From: Otis tarda
Taxonomy: Eukaryota; Chordata; Aves; Otidiformes; Otididae
NCBI GenBank assembly: GCA_026413225.1
Contig: CM048591.1
Location: 6,153,001-6,217,000 of the forward strand
Direction of reading: 5' to 3'
DNA: 64,000 nt
Shown: positions 50,101-60,782 of the stretch, in pieces
Numbering within the stretch: position 1 is the stretch's first letter
Layout: each line of letters opens with the position of its first letter
Position numbers and translations under genes: made by a program
The notes under the pieces: generated by a model
Seen by the model: the letters and a program-made list of their open reading frames with translations, nothing else
What the model was told of the DNA's origin: nothing
The model's database searches: none

Positions 50101-53100
50101 TCACTGGGAATAGCTCACAAATAATTCTCTATGGCCATATGCACTTCATTCAGTCCAGAGTTAATTTTGCATTTTGTTATCCTCAAAGGATAGCTTAACT
50201 TTAGTTCTCTTTTAAGGATGTAATGAATAGCTAAGCGAGTAGTTGTGTCTGTGTGTGGACATGAAAAAGAAAATATTTGTTTCTTTTGAAAAATGGAAAA
50301 GGAGAGAAGGAGATTGTTTTTCTCCCTGCTTCTCTTGAGGAAACTGTAGGTTAAGAATCTCTTGATTTAAGACAATTTACTGTAAAGTCTGGATTAAACA
50401 TATTCATAGGTCAACAACTCCATATGCTCAAAAAGCAATTTTTTTCAACATGTACAAATCACCGTTTCGCTTTAAGAACTAATTTCTTTCCACCAGCTAA
50501 GTGTTGTGTTTCCACAGTTCAGTGCTACTAAAGATATCACAGTAAAACCTGAATTTGCCACAAATAGGAAAATGACAGAAAGTTTTGTAAACCAAGGCTG
50601 TATATTTGAGATGAAATGTGCTAGCCGAACTTATTATGGGAGGCACTATCATTACACAGAAAGATGAGAATATCATACAGGAATAACTGCATGATCTTGA
50701 GGATAGGAGGAATTGAAATCAAATTAATTTAACAAAGTGAATTGCCAGTCTATTTGCACTGAGAAGGATAGTAAGAATTTTTACTTTTAGAATCAGGACT
50801 GATAGGGATGAAGATAATAATATTGAGTGCATTAGTCTTTCACCAATTATTTCAAGCTATTAGTTTAATGTGGATATTTCTAAGATCTGGGTGATACAGG
50901 GAAGAATGAATGTCATTTGTACAATGTAATACTCTAACTTGGTCTGAAATACTGGGAATGATTATGGGAACAAAACTGAATGGGAGAAAGCACAAAGAAG
51001 GACTGCTGCAGAGACTAAAGAATGGAGAATCCATCAAACCACCGGAGATGAAAGCAGCTGGTGTTTTTCAGCCTGGCAAAATGAAAGGTGACAGAATATG
51101 ACTGCAGAGAATAAACATTTTGAGAGGGTAAACATCAGGAAGTAAGAGAGGCTACTTAAGCTAAAAAGCAATGCTGGTGGAAGAGAAAATAGCTATATAA
51201 TGGCTGAAAAGCAAATAAGCTAAAGATTAGAAAGATATTTTATATAAATAGAAGAATGTAACTCTGGAACTGACTTGGTAGCATAGTCACAGCAGCAAAA
51301 CAAAGCTAAAATGGCTGAGTTTTCAGTGTTGTCTGTCTGTCATATTCACCTGCAACAAAGCAAGTCTGGACTCTGTGTCTAAGGAGGTACCTTCCTGCCA
51401 ATGCCCTGGACCTCATGGTACCTTTCGAAACTTTGAGATTTTGATAATTCAATTTTAGAAGCAGAGGACTGCACAATGCATAATCAGACCCCAGAGAACT
51501 GTATAGAAACCATATGGAACATGAAGGATGCCACCCACCTGAGTGGGTAAAAACCCTCAGTAAGTGTGTGGTCTTGGAATAAACCAATTGACTGGCACTA
51601 ACTGAAATAATGTATTCGAAATGAGAAGATCCCTTCAAAGTCAGGAACTTCCACATAAATCTGGAAGCTGTGCAGAAAGAAGTGCTACATATTACATACA
51701 TATCATTGAGAATTGAAAATAAGTTTTAATTTAATTTACAGAAAAGTAGTAAAATTATTTTTGTCTTCAGTACTTATTTTCTTTTTGCTTTTTCATACTG
51801 AAGAAAAGATATACAAACGTAAGCAGAAGTCACTCTTTTTGATTTCATCCTAGCCACTACAGTTATTGAAAATCCAGGGCCGCTTTTTAGACGTGAATGT
51901 GATTTTTATGGATCATATTTAAAATTAAATAAAATAATACCTAAATTGAATGGGAAAAAGATTTCCCAAAAGTCTGTATAGATTTTCACAAAAGAAAAAG
52001 AAAAGAACAAACCAAAACAAAACTAAACCACACTGAATAAATAAGTAGGCCTCACTTCAGTTTTGTCAGCTTTTGTGAAAACTGTTCTTTGGTTTCTGTG
52101 TAGTATTTGATGCTGTACAGAAGTTTCATATTTAGCACCTTGTTGCTTCTCTGGTTTTATCCCACTGGCAAAAACTGTTTTTTACATATGGTAACTACTC
52201 ATGGGACATTGAGCTAAAAAAATAAAAATAAAACTCTTGAAAAGCTCAGCGTGTTCACTGAACAACACTTGAACAAGGGAAGATGCAGATGAAATTTGGT
52301 TTCCAAATTTTCAGCTTTTTAAAATAACCATCAAACAGCACTGGTCCCTAAAGGTTTTTATTTTTCATGCATGCAGATTCGGTTTATGAGCAGAACATTT
52401 TGTAGGGTTCCAGTCACATCTCACTGGATGTTGTTCTGAGGAACATTTGTCTTCACCACTGGAAGTAACTGTGTACTCTATCAATTTCAGGAGCATGTGA
52501 GCTTGAACACAGAAAGGGTACTTTAGGTCAACACCTCTGATCTTTTCCTCCAGATAGGAGCTTTTGATTCCAAGGCTGTTCAGCATATATGGAAAGTAAC
52601 AGTGAACAAACTGTGTGAAAGTATTCTTTTCACACAGGGGACTGTTTTTTTCCCATCTGTTATAAACCCAAAGATGCAAAAACATCTTACCAGTTCCTAA
52701 CATCTGTGGAGGTTAATGTGTTGTGCTTGGAAGATGCCTCATGTTTGCTATGGAAGGCCATTTTTAATGCGTGTTTAACATTTGCTTTAACCTTTTTCAG
52801 GAAGATGTAAGTGGAACAGACTCTATGCCTCAGACAAGGTACTCAAGCAGTTTGTTTTTGGCTCAACTCTGATCACTATCTGGCTATTTGTGGTAACTTT
52901 AAAGCTAGTGAAGTATAAAAGAATGAGCCCAGCCCCCTGCTCAATATATCAGAATTCACTTATGCATATTCTGTGATTCAAAGTGAATGAACAAGTCACG
53001 GACATCATGCTTCTTTACAGGGCAACATCCTACTGCTCAGTAAGGGTCTTTGCTAGATTTTATTTCCAAAAGACATGTTGTATGTTGGGCTAATCTCCTT

Positions 53101-54945
53101 TATATCCTGCAATATCTTTACAGAGAGACCTTGATGACGTATCCACCTTGGGATTTGAACGTGGGGACCTCCTGACAGACTGGTGTGTTGAACCCAGATC
53201 TCCTGCCAACTCTCTCTGGGTGACATGCCAAAGCCCGCTTGCATGCAGATGCAAAAGGCACAGGTACTAGGAAAGTCTTTCTTCATCTCCTGGTCAGGAG
53301 ACATCACAGCTAAGAACTAGGTAAATGACTCACAACCATCTATTCTTCTGAAATGTGTTTCATCCAAAGTGTCACAAAATATTTTGCACTTGGAAAGCAG
53401 ACAGTGGTCAGGAGGATACTTTCCTGGGCTGGGCTCAGTGGTTGATGCAAGCATGCAGAGGAAGAAAAGGGTGTGGAAAGACAAGCATGGGCATGACTGA
53501 GCATTACTTCCTAATTGTGGTATGCTCCGCAAAAGAAAAATAAAGAAACGGTGAGAAGGGCAGTTGGCAGTACTCTAAATTATTTTAGCCATTCTTGCTG
53601 CATAATAAAGAACTTTGAGAAATTAGGATCCAAACAAAAATTCTGGCCCATGTATTTGTCTTTATCTATCTTGCTCCTCCAAAGGGCAAGTATCCCCTGT
53701 CCAGAGCAGAGTATAAATATTGCCAAAAAATGGCACACAGCACACATGCTTGTTTACCAAGTAATACAGCTTCTTCCCAGGTTTGTTATCATGGGAAAAT
53801 AATTTTGTTTAATTTGGAAAAGAAACTAATAGACTTTGCCTTTGTTTAGAAGCACAGATCTGCCAAGAACATTGCCTTTTATCACACGTTAAGGGATACA
53901 TTCTTTTTTGCTGTTTGAACCAGATCTGAATATTAATAGCATAATATTGGTCTGATACTTTCCCAGCTTCTTCTATTTGATGCTCTGCTAAAAGACCATA
54001 AAACCATAGCGATAGAGGACAAATCTCCCTCATGTACCAGTTTCTGAAATCAAACTGTTGTCTGCTGTGTGGCTATGCTCTTCGCACTGCTGCTTCTGTT
54101 TTTAACACATTTCCAAGGCAAAGAATATTTCTCTCCTTCCTAATGCTGTTACAGATGTGCTGATACAGTCTCATACAGAGACAGAAAGTGACTTAATGAA
54201 TAATATGAGTGCACCATGCAGAAAGAGTGAGTTCCAGCTGTGACAAGTTCAGAAAGTCTCCTGCTATCTCTGCTGGCAGGAGGTCCCACTTCAGCAGAGG
54301 GTCTATTATGTCCATACCAGCTCCAGCAGCCTCCTAAGGACTAAGCAGGTTCTGGTCTGAGAGCTGGCCTTGGCAACAGTCTCTCACATGCACATCTTAG
54401 CCAATGGATAACAATGTAGATGTGGGCTATTTCAGCCAGTAAAATGTTCCGCCTTGATCTTAATCGTCCTCCAGTGATCAAGTAAATCATTTCAGTTCAC
54501 TGAATGATGAGTGTGGACAATTCTAGAAAAACACCTTTTCTCTTTAAAGCCACACAGGCTCATCAGCACTCTTTCCTACCTCAACACTTTGGCAGCCAGT
54601 GAAACCTTCAAGTGGAATACATAAAAAGTCCAAAACAGACCAAAAATTTAGGATTCTAAATAAATGGCTTCATGTTCAAAAGGGCTGATCCCCTAGAAAA
54701 ATGTAACTTTGCCATCTTAACACATGTTAAGAAACCATATATTAGGCTCCAGTTTCAGAAAATCTTAGCTAAGAGGATTAACTAGAATAGAAAAGGTTAA
54801 ATCTGCTTTAATTTCTGGCAACAACTGTGATGAATTCATTAGCAAAGAAAATGCAGTAACTGAGCTCTGCAGAAAAGCTATTTTTCCAGAGTTCTCAGTA
54901 AGGGGAAAAAAAGAGAAGATTCTCCCTATCTTATCTCTAAACTAG
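47166..54945. other. Unique AT-rich DNA
   Basis: Nearly 8 kb with no recognised gene or repeat family. The longest open frames, 51306-51701 minus (131 codons) and 52365-52703 minus (112 codons), have no recognisable domain. They lack flanking splice signals I would trust. Confidence 0.5.
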
Positions 54946-56030
54946 AGAGACATTAATTTGATGGACAGACCACTTGGTGGATAAGGAATTGGCTGGAGGG
55001 TCACACTCAAAGAGTTGCAGCCAACGACTTGGTGTCCAAGTGGAGACCGATGACGAGTGGCGTTCCTTAGAGGTTTGTATTTGAACTGGTGCTGTTCAAC
55101 ATCTTTGTCGGCGACATGGACAGTGGGATACAGTGCACCCTTAGCAAGTTCACTAATGACAACAAGCTGTCTAGTGCAGTTGACATGCTGAAGGGAAGGG
55201 ATGCCATCCAGAGGGACCTTGGCAGGCTGGAGAGGTGGGCCCATGTAAATCTCCTGGAGTTCAAGAAGGCTAAGTGCAAGGTCCTGCACATGGGTTGGGG
55301 CAATCCTGAGTACAGATACAGGCTAGGCGGAGAATGGATTGAGAGCAGCCCTGAGGAGGACTTGGGAGTGCTGGTGGATGAGAAGCTCAACATGAGCAGG
55401 CAATGTGCGCTTGCAGCCCAGAAGGCCATCTACATCCCAAGTTACATCAAGAGGAGCGTGGCCAACAGGTCAAGGGAGGTGATTATCCTCCTCTACTCTG
55501 CCCTGGTGAGACCCCACCTGCAGTACTGCATCCAGCTCTGGAGCCTCCAACATAAGAAGGACATGGACCTGTTGGAATGACTTCAGAGGAGGGCCACGAA
55601 GATGACCAGAGGGCTGGAGCACCTCTCCTATGAGCACAGGCTGAGAGAGTTGGGGCTGTTCAGCCTGGAGAAGAGAAGGCTCCAGGGAGACCTTAGAGCA
55701 GCCTTTCAGTACCTAATGGGAGCTTATAGGACAGATGGGGAGAAACTCTTTAGCAGGGCGTTTTGTGATAAGAGAAAGAGTAATGGTTTCAAAATAGAAG
55801 GAAGCAGATTCAGACTGGACATAAAGAAAAAAAAAAAGAATTACAATGAGGGTAGTGGAGCACTGGAACAGGTTACCCAGGGAGGTGGTGGATGCCCCAT
55901 CCCTGGAAACATTCAAGGCCAGGTTGGATGGGGCTCTGATCTGGTTGGAGATGTTCCTGCTCCTTGCAGAGGGGTTGGACTAGATGGTGTTTAAAGGTCC
56001 CTTCCAATCCAAACTGTTCTGTGATTCTAT
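54946..56030 (+). mobile_element. CR1 LINE, longest copy (about 1.1 kb)
   Basis: Begins in the RT domain (GAGACATTAATTTGATGGAC, then TGGATAAGGAATTGGCTGGA) and runs through CTGTTCAACATCTTTGTCGG, GGAGAGGTGGGCCCATG, GATTGAGAGCAGCCCTGAGG, AGACCCCACCTGCAGTACTG and AGAGTTGGGGCTGTTCAGCC to the terminal GTTCTGTGATTCTATGAAA. Identity to the avian CR1 consensus I remember is high, so it is among the youngest copies here. An A11 expansion at 55827-55837 and a short deletion before CTGATCTGGTTGG disrupt the end of the frame. Confidence 0.95.
55089..55994 (+). pseudogene. CR1 ORF2 remnant (RT C-terminal half), with stop and frameshift
   Basis: The frame codes the end of the reverse transcriptase and the C-terminal region: [89 protein letters not shown], then LRELGLFSLEKRRLQGDLRA. 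The catalytic FADD region reads FTND, so a metal-binding aspartate is lost. A TGA at 55578-55580 interrupts the frame where other copies have CGA (Arg), a CpG-decay change, and the same frame resumes after it. The A11 run then shifts the frame before the HWNRL-type segment. Not functional. Confidence 0.92.
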
Positions 56031-58689
56031 GAAACTGTTTTTCTTTCAGAAAAAAAAATATAATAAGTATTTAATTTTCAGTTTAGTTTATCTGTTGTAA
56101 ATTATATTGTTTTTCAAAAGTATCTGCAGGCTTTTGGTTCATATAAGTTCTTAAAAATAATTTAAGAATTCATAATGCTATTTGCCATTGTTGTGACTTT
56201 TCTTTTTGAAACTCTAGCTTAGACATCCATTATATCCAGTGGCTTAGACTTTCTGGAGGAATGTATATAAAAAAAATATTTATGTGGTGCATATTTTCAT
56301 ATTTGTAAGCTCACTTCTATCTAGAACCAAAAAGATAGCTGTGTACAAATATCTGAAGATCTGAGAGAAGAGGAGGAGTTAATCAGTCACTTTTTGTGTC
56401 AAAGGATTTTTCTTTTTTAATACACTAGTAAAATATGCATTTTGTTTTATTTTCCCCCTTCAGTATCATAATGTAAATGGTAAAAATCAATTAATATAGT
56501 CTCTCATTGGACTGTTTTGCTATATGAATAAGCACGATGGTGAAGAACACTATTTCAAGTAATGAGATCTAAATGGAAAAGGGATATGTTTTAATGAGTT
56601 TCAGAAATCAGAAATCTTAGAAATGTTTCTTCACAGTGAAGTTTATTGGGCTTTGCAACATCTCTCTAAAGTAGAAAACACTTGTCTTTAGACAGTTTGT
56701 AGTACAACTGACACAAGCAGTGCTGTCCATATCTGATTTTGGAATTACTATTGTTCAGTGTGAGTGTATACATCTATAATTACCAAGGAAATAATATTTA
56801 TGATCTGAAAAGATAGACAAACTTTTCCTGCTTTTATGTTGCATAGCCCATGAACTATATAGTTCAAGCTGGTTGGAAAATTCTAAAAGTTTTTGGTAAA
56901 AATTAAAGTAATTATTTTCATTTATGTTAGGTATTTTACAGAAATCTTAAGTTTTTCATTGAAACACAGGCCCATATATTGGTTTTTCCTTCATAGCCTT
57001 CTCATTTTCTTCTTTAAATGTGAAACAAGGAAAAGAAATACAGAAGTATGTATAGGGGAAAATAATGTTATTTTGATTTTAGAAAATAGAGAAAAATCCA
57101 TCAGAAGTGTTAAAAATGCTCATGTTAAAAAAAAAATCTTTAAAATATTTACTGTAAAATATTCACCAGTTGTTTCTGCTTTCCACTAAAGAAACCAGCA
57201 GTAGCACTGTGTTTCTACATCTGCTCCACCTTAAATATGCATGGTGGTGTTATATTGCATGTTTCCTCCTGCAGGGACAAAGTTAGTACTTGTCGATTCT
57301 GGAGCAACCACCAACTCCTTGGTTTTTAAAACAAGTCACCATTTTAAATTCCTATTTCATCTTCCTGCATGTTTTCTACCTTCTTAAGTTCGGCTGAACA
57401 GTACCTGTGTCAACTGTAAAAGATGAAAAGAACAGTAATTTGTAAAATTTTAAATTCTGGATATCAAAATAGAAGCTCCATTTACTCTGAAAAGTCAGAG
57501 ATAAATCGTTGTCCCAATATAGGTTCTATTCTAAATAATTTCAGCCACAAGTTCTTCTGTTAAGCATCCTGCCTTGAACCTCTTTGGTTTTTTATCTCAT
57601 TCACTTTTTTTCCCATGTTGACAATTTCTGTTGGCACCAGAAAAAGTAGGTGAAATTAAATATTTGTTCTGGTGCAATGTTCATCACTATCCTTTTAAGT
57701 AGTAACCTACAAGTATGAACAGTTGCTGAGTTCAAATCAGGTGAACCATGATGCACACATTGAGCTCTGGGATTTATTGAAGACATCCTTACTTGTGTCC
57801 TGCACAGCTGGGCTGCAGGCACAGCAGTATTGATGCTGTGAGCAGGTTATTGTGCATGCACCCTTCATACATCTAATGACTGCTTCTTAAGCTTTGCATT
57901 GTCTTCTTTCTTTTTTTTTTTTGTATATGGCACTCATTGGCTCCTCAATGGAGAAATGCTGCCTGCTGAAGTTAGAGAGTAAGCATACTCCATAAAAGAT
58001 GACTTCTACTTATTGTAACCAGTGTCAGGGTTTATTTTCCTGGTCTTTCTTTTTCATGAAGGTTTCCTGTGTACTGACTCTGTCACAGTCAGTGACTATA
58101 TGATATACCTCCACATACTTGCTCACCTTATCACACTTGGAGATGTGATACATCTCTACATGCAACTTGCTTATTTGAAATGAAACACAACTTCACTTTG
58201 GTGAGGTCTACTGGAAGCCTAAGAACTGACTGCAGCTGGGGTAAAATTCACCTGTCATTGGAATTAGTTAAATCCACTTATGTCTTCAAAATAAATTTTT
58301 CTAATGTGCTTAAATGCTGCCTTTATGAGCTGTTTAAAGAACTCTGGACTGAAGTGAGTTTTGCCTTGATTACTGAAAGGTCAACCCATTTCAACAGCTA
58401 GAAATGCAATGACTTCAGCTTTCTGCCAGTATGACAGCTACATCTTTGGATTACAGGGAGAATCACCATTTCTAGGCTTGTTTTCCTCCCCCACTGTTTT
58501 CTTTAGGGTGCAGGACTGTTTTCAGGCCTGCCCAATAATTCCTTTGGACTCTGGACCAACTGCATAGTGCCTGTGTGGTCTGGGATGAGGGAAGGTATTT
58601 ATAAGACAGCAATACTATCTGCGAAGCAGTGGATATCTACTCTAGCAGTTCTGACCAGCAGAGTTCAAAATACATAGGGCTGCACTTTA
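56031..58689. other. Unique AT-rich DNA
   Basis: Contains a poly(T) run at 57908-57921 and a 48-codon open frame at 57241-57387 with a protease-like motif, discussed as a finding. No gene or repeat family is otherwise recognised. Confidence 0.5.
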
Positions 58690-58793
58690 TCATAGAATCA
58701 CACAATGGTTTGGGTTGGAAGGGACCTTTAAAGGTCATATAGTCCAACCCTCCTGCAAGAAGCAGGGACATCTTCAAATAGATCAGGTTGCTC
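58690..58793 (-). mobile_element. CR1 LINE 3' tail, minus strand
   Basis: Reads TCATAGAATCACACAATGG, TTGGAAGGGACCTTTAAAGG, CCCTCCTGCAAGAAGCAGGG and AGATCAGGTTGCTC. Only the 3' UTR is present. It stops at the same place as the minus-strand piece at 2.8 kb. A few more bases (CCATAAAACCT) might be a decayed continuation with a small deletion. Confidence 0.92.
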
Positions 58794-58803
58794 CATAAAA
58801 CCT

Positions 58804-60454
58804 TTGTTTTAATTTGTCTTTCTCAGGCTATTCTATTTTAGTTCAATATTCCTCAACAGGAGAGACTGTCTGCCTTGCGAAAAACAACCTTTTGCAATCT
58901 TAAGGGTTTGTGCAAAGTCCCTCACAGTTACAGGAGTATTTCCAATGCCTCACTGTGCTTAGGGCCAGTTCTCTATTCTGTAAATATTGCAAAACTCGCT
59001 CATTAGGAAAGGCTGCATTTTATATAATGAAAAGCAGCCTGGGCATGTTTGATGACATTTTATTAATGGATGCTCACTTATCTTTAAGAATTGAAACAAG
59101 CAACAAGCATAGCCATTCCAAGGCTATAGGCATTACATTCCAAGGCTATATATAAAGGCAGTAGTGCCTTTGCCTTTATATTGCAGTGCAGTCTGTGTAG
59201 AATCCAAAATCTCAGACTGTCTTATAGAGAGAAAGAAGCCCTGGATACCTTCAGGAGATCATAGATGCAGTAGGTGAATATATCACTTACATATTCATCA
59301 TCCAGAAATCTGTAATAATAATGCATGTTTTAGGCTCTGAAGTCAATTGCTCTTACAGATTCTTCAGTTCAAAAGCTGAACATGCATTGACTTCTCTGTT
59401 ATCCTCTCAGACTGTTTCCCCCTTAAATTTAATTTCAAATATAAACACACACCTATGTATATACATATTCTGCCCGTCACTCTTCGACCTTCTTGCACTT
59501 TCTACATTTTTCTTTGTCTTTCTCTTTTCTTTTTTTTTAAAGGAAGACTTTCTTATTTTTTATCTGTATCCCAACTACTCATCCATTTAAGTTTAACAGA
59601 CTAGCAAGCTTTCTTCTTTAGTGGCGTAAGTAGCTCTTTTCCAGGAGGAAAAGAAGAAAGAATATTGCACTAATGAAGCAAGCAAATGTGTAATAAGGGC
59701 ACTAGATAGGTAGGAATAAATGAAATATATGTTGATAATTTATGAGAATTGTTAAAGAGATAATGATACAATATTGCATGTTCTATGTCATTATTTTCCA
59801 TAAAGACAAAGAAGAATAAAGCCAATTGATTTTAATTCTGATTCTTTTTATTGCATCAAGTCTGTTACTCATTCAATAAAGCAGAAAAGAACACTGCAGT
59901 ACAGAGCAAGGAATTAGATAATATTTCAAAGACATCTTTAAGGGAATAAACAGCCATATGCTGGAGAATGTATGCTATCATCACAGGCAGAGTAAAAGCC
60001 GTTCTTGAACTTCTTTCAGGCTGAGAGAAACAAAATATTGGCCTAGGATTTATTTTTAATTAAAAAAAAAAGACTTCTTGTAAAAATACCTGTAAGTAAA
60101 TGTGTATGAATTCATTTTAACACATGTAGAAATGGATACAGGAAAACAACAGAGGCAGAGAAGAGAAAAACAGGGTGGTGGAAGGGGACCTAGAAATACT
60201 TAGCCTGCATTCAACAGCCTCTGTGTTCTGAAAGAACCTTGCAGATTATATCAAATAAACCACAGACTGGTGTAAATCATGACATTTCAACAGAGATCTG
60301 CACTTGACCAGAATTCAGCTGCCTTTGATTGTGGAGCCTGATTTAAACCCTCCCTACTGCACAGAGGGAAAGATCTTTGTGCTATGCAACTTCTTGCAGA
60401 AAGTAGAACATCAGCCATTTGGGTAGTGCACTGAGGCAGCTGTGTACAATAATC
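58804..60454. other. Unique DNA
   Basis: Contains a 15-base direct repeat and an 11-bp hairpin at 59114-59181, described separately. No gene or repeat family is recognised. Confidence 0.55.
59114..59181. repeat. Direct repeat plus hairpin
   Basis: CATTCCAAGGCTATA occurs at 59114-59128 and again at 59136-59150. It is followed at once by an 11-bp perfect inverted repeat, ATATAAAGGCA (59150-59160) and TGCCTTTATAT (59171-59181), with a 10-base loop. No family is recognised. Confidence 0.85.
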
Positions 60455-60739
60455 TAGAATCATAGAATCATAGAATGGTTAGGGTTGGAAGGGATCTTCA
60501 AAGGTCACCTAGTCCAACCCCCCTGCAAGGAGAGGTACATCTTTGACTAGATCAGGTTGATCAGAGCCTCATCAAACCTGGCCTTGAATGTTTCCAGGGA
60601 TGGGGCATCCACCACCTCTCTGGGCAACCTGTTCCAGTGTTCTACAACTCTCATTGTAAAAAAATTTTTTCCTGATATCTAATCTAAATCTACCTCCCTC
60701 TAGTTTGAACCCGTTACCCCTAGTCCTGTCACAACAGGC
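60455..60739 (-). mobile_element. CR1 LINE, 5'-truncated, minus strand
   Basis: Reads AGAATCATAGAATCATAGAA, GGTTGGAAGGGATCTTCAAA, CCCCCCTGCAAGGAG, GCCTTGAATGTTTCCAGGG, CAACCTGTTCCAGTGTTC, TTTTTTCCTGATATCTAATC and CCTGTCACAACAGG. It covers the 3' UTR and the end of ORF2 (minus-strand peptide CCDRTRGNGFKLEGGRFRLD, frameshifted before the HWNRL-type segment). The 5' end of the element is not a clean truncation but a palindromic junction. Confidence 0.93.
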
Positions 60740-60750
60740 CCTGTTGTGAC
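60728..60750. repeat. 23-bp palindrome at CR1 5' junction
   Basis: GTCACAACAGG (60728-60738) and its exact reverse complement CCTGTTGTGAC (60740-60750) flank a single C. The left arm is ordinary CR1 sequence. The right arm is the same CR1 sequence inverted. The following GGACAAAGGGGAGGAACGGT (60758-60777) resembles further inverted CR1 (GGACTAGGGGTAACGGGT) with small insertions. Confidence 0.9.
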
Positions 60751-60782
60751 AATAGAAGGACAAAGGGGAGGAACGGTCCAAT

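Noticed and set aside
51306..51701. 131-codon minus-strand open frame
   Set aside because: No recognisable motif or splice signals; likely chance.
58690..58793. Shared 5' truncation point with the minus-strand CR1 at 2.8 kb as evidence of segmental duplication
   Set aside because: Flanking sequences differ and the internal 20-base deletion is not shared, so coincidence is more likely.
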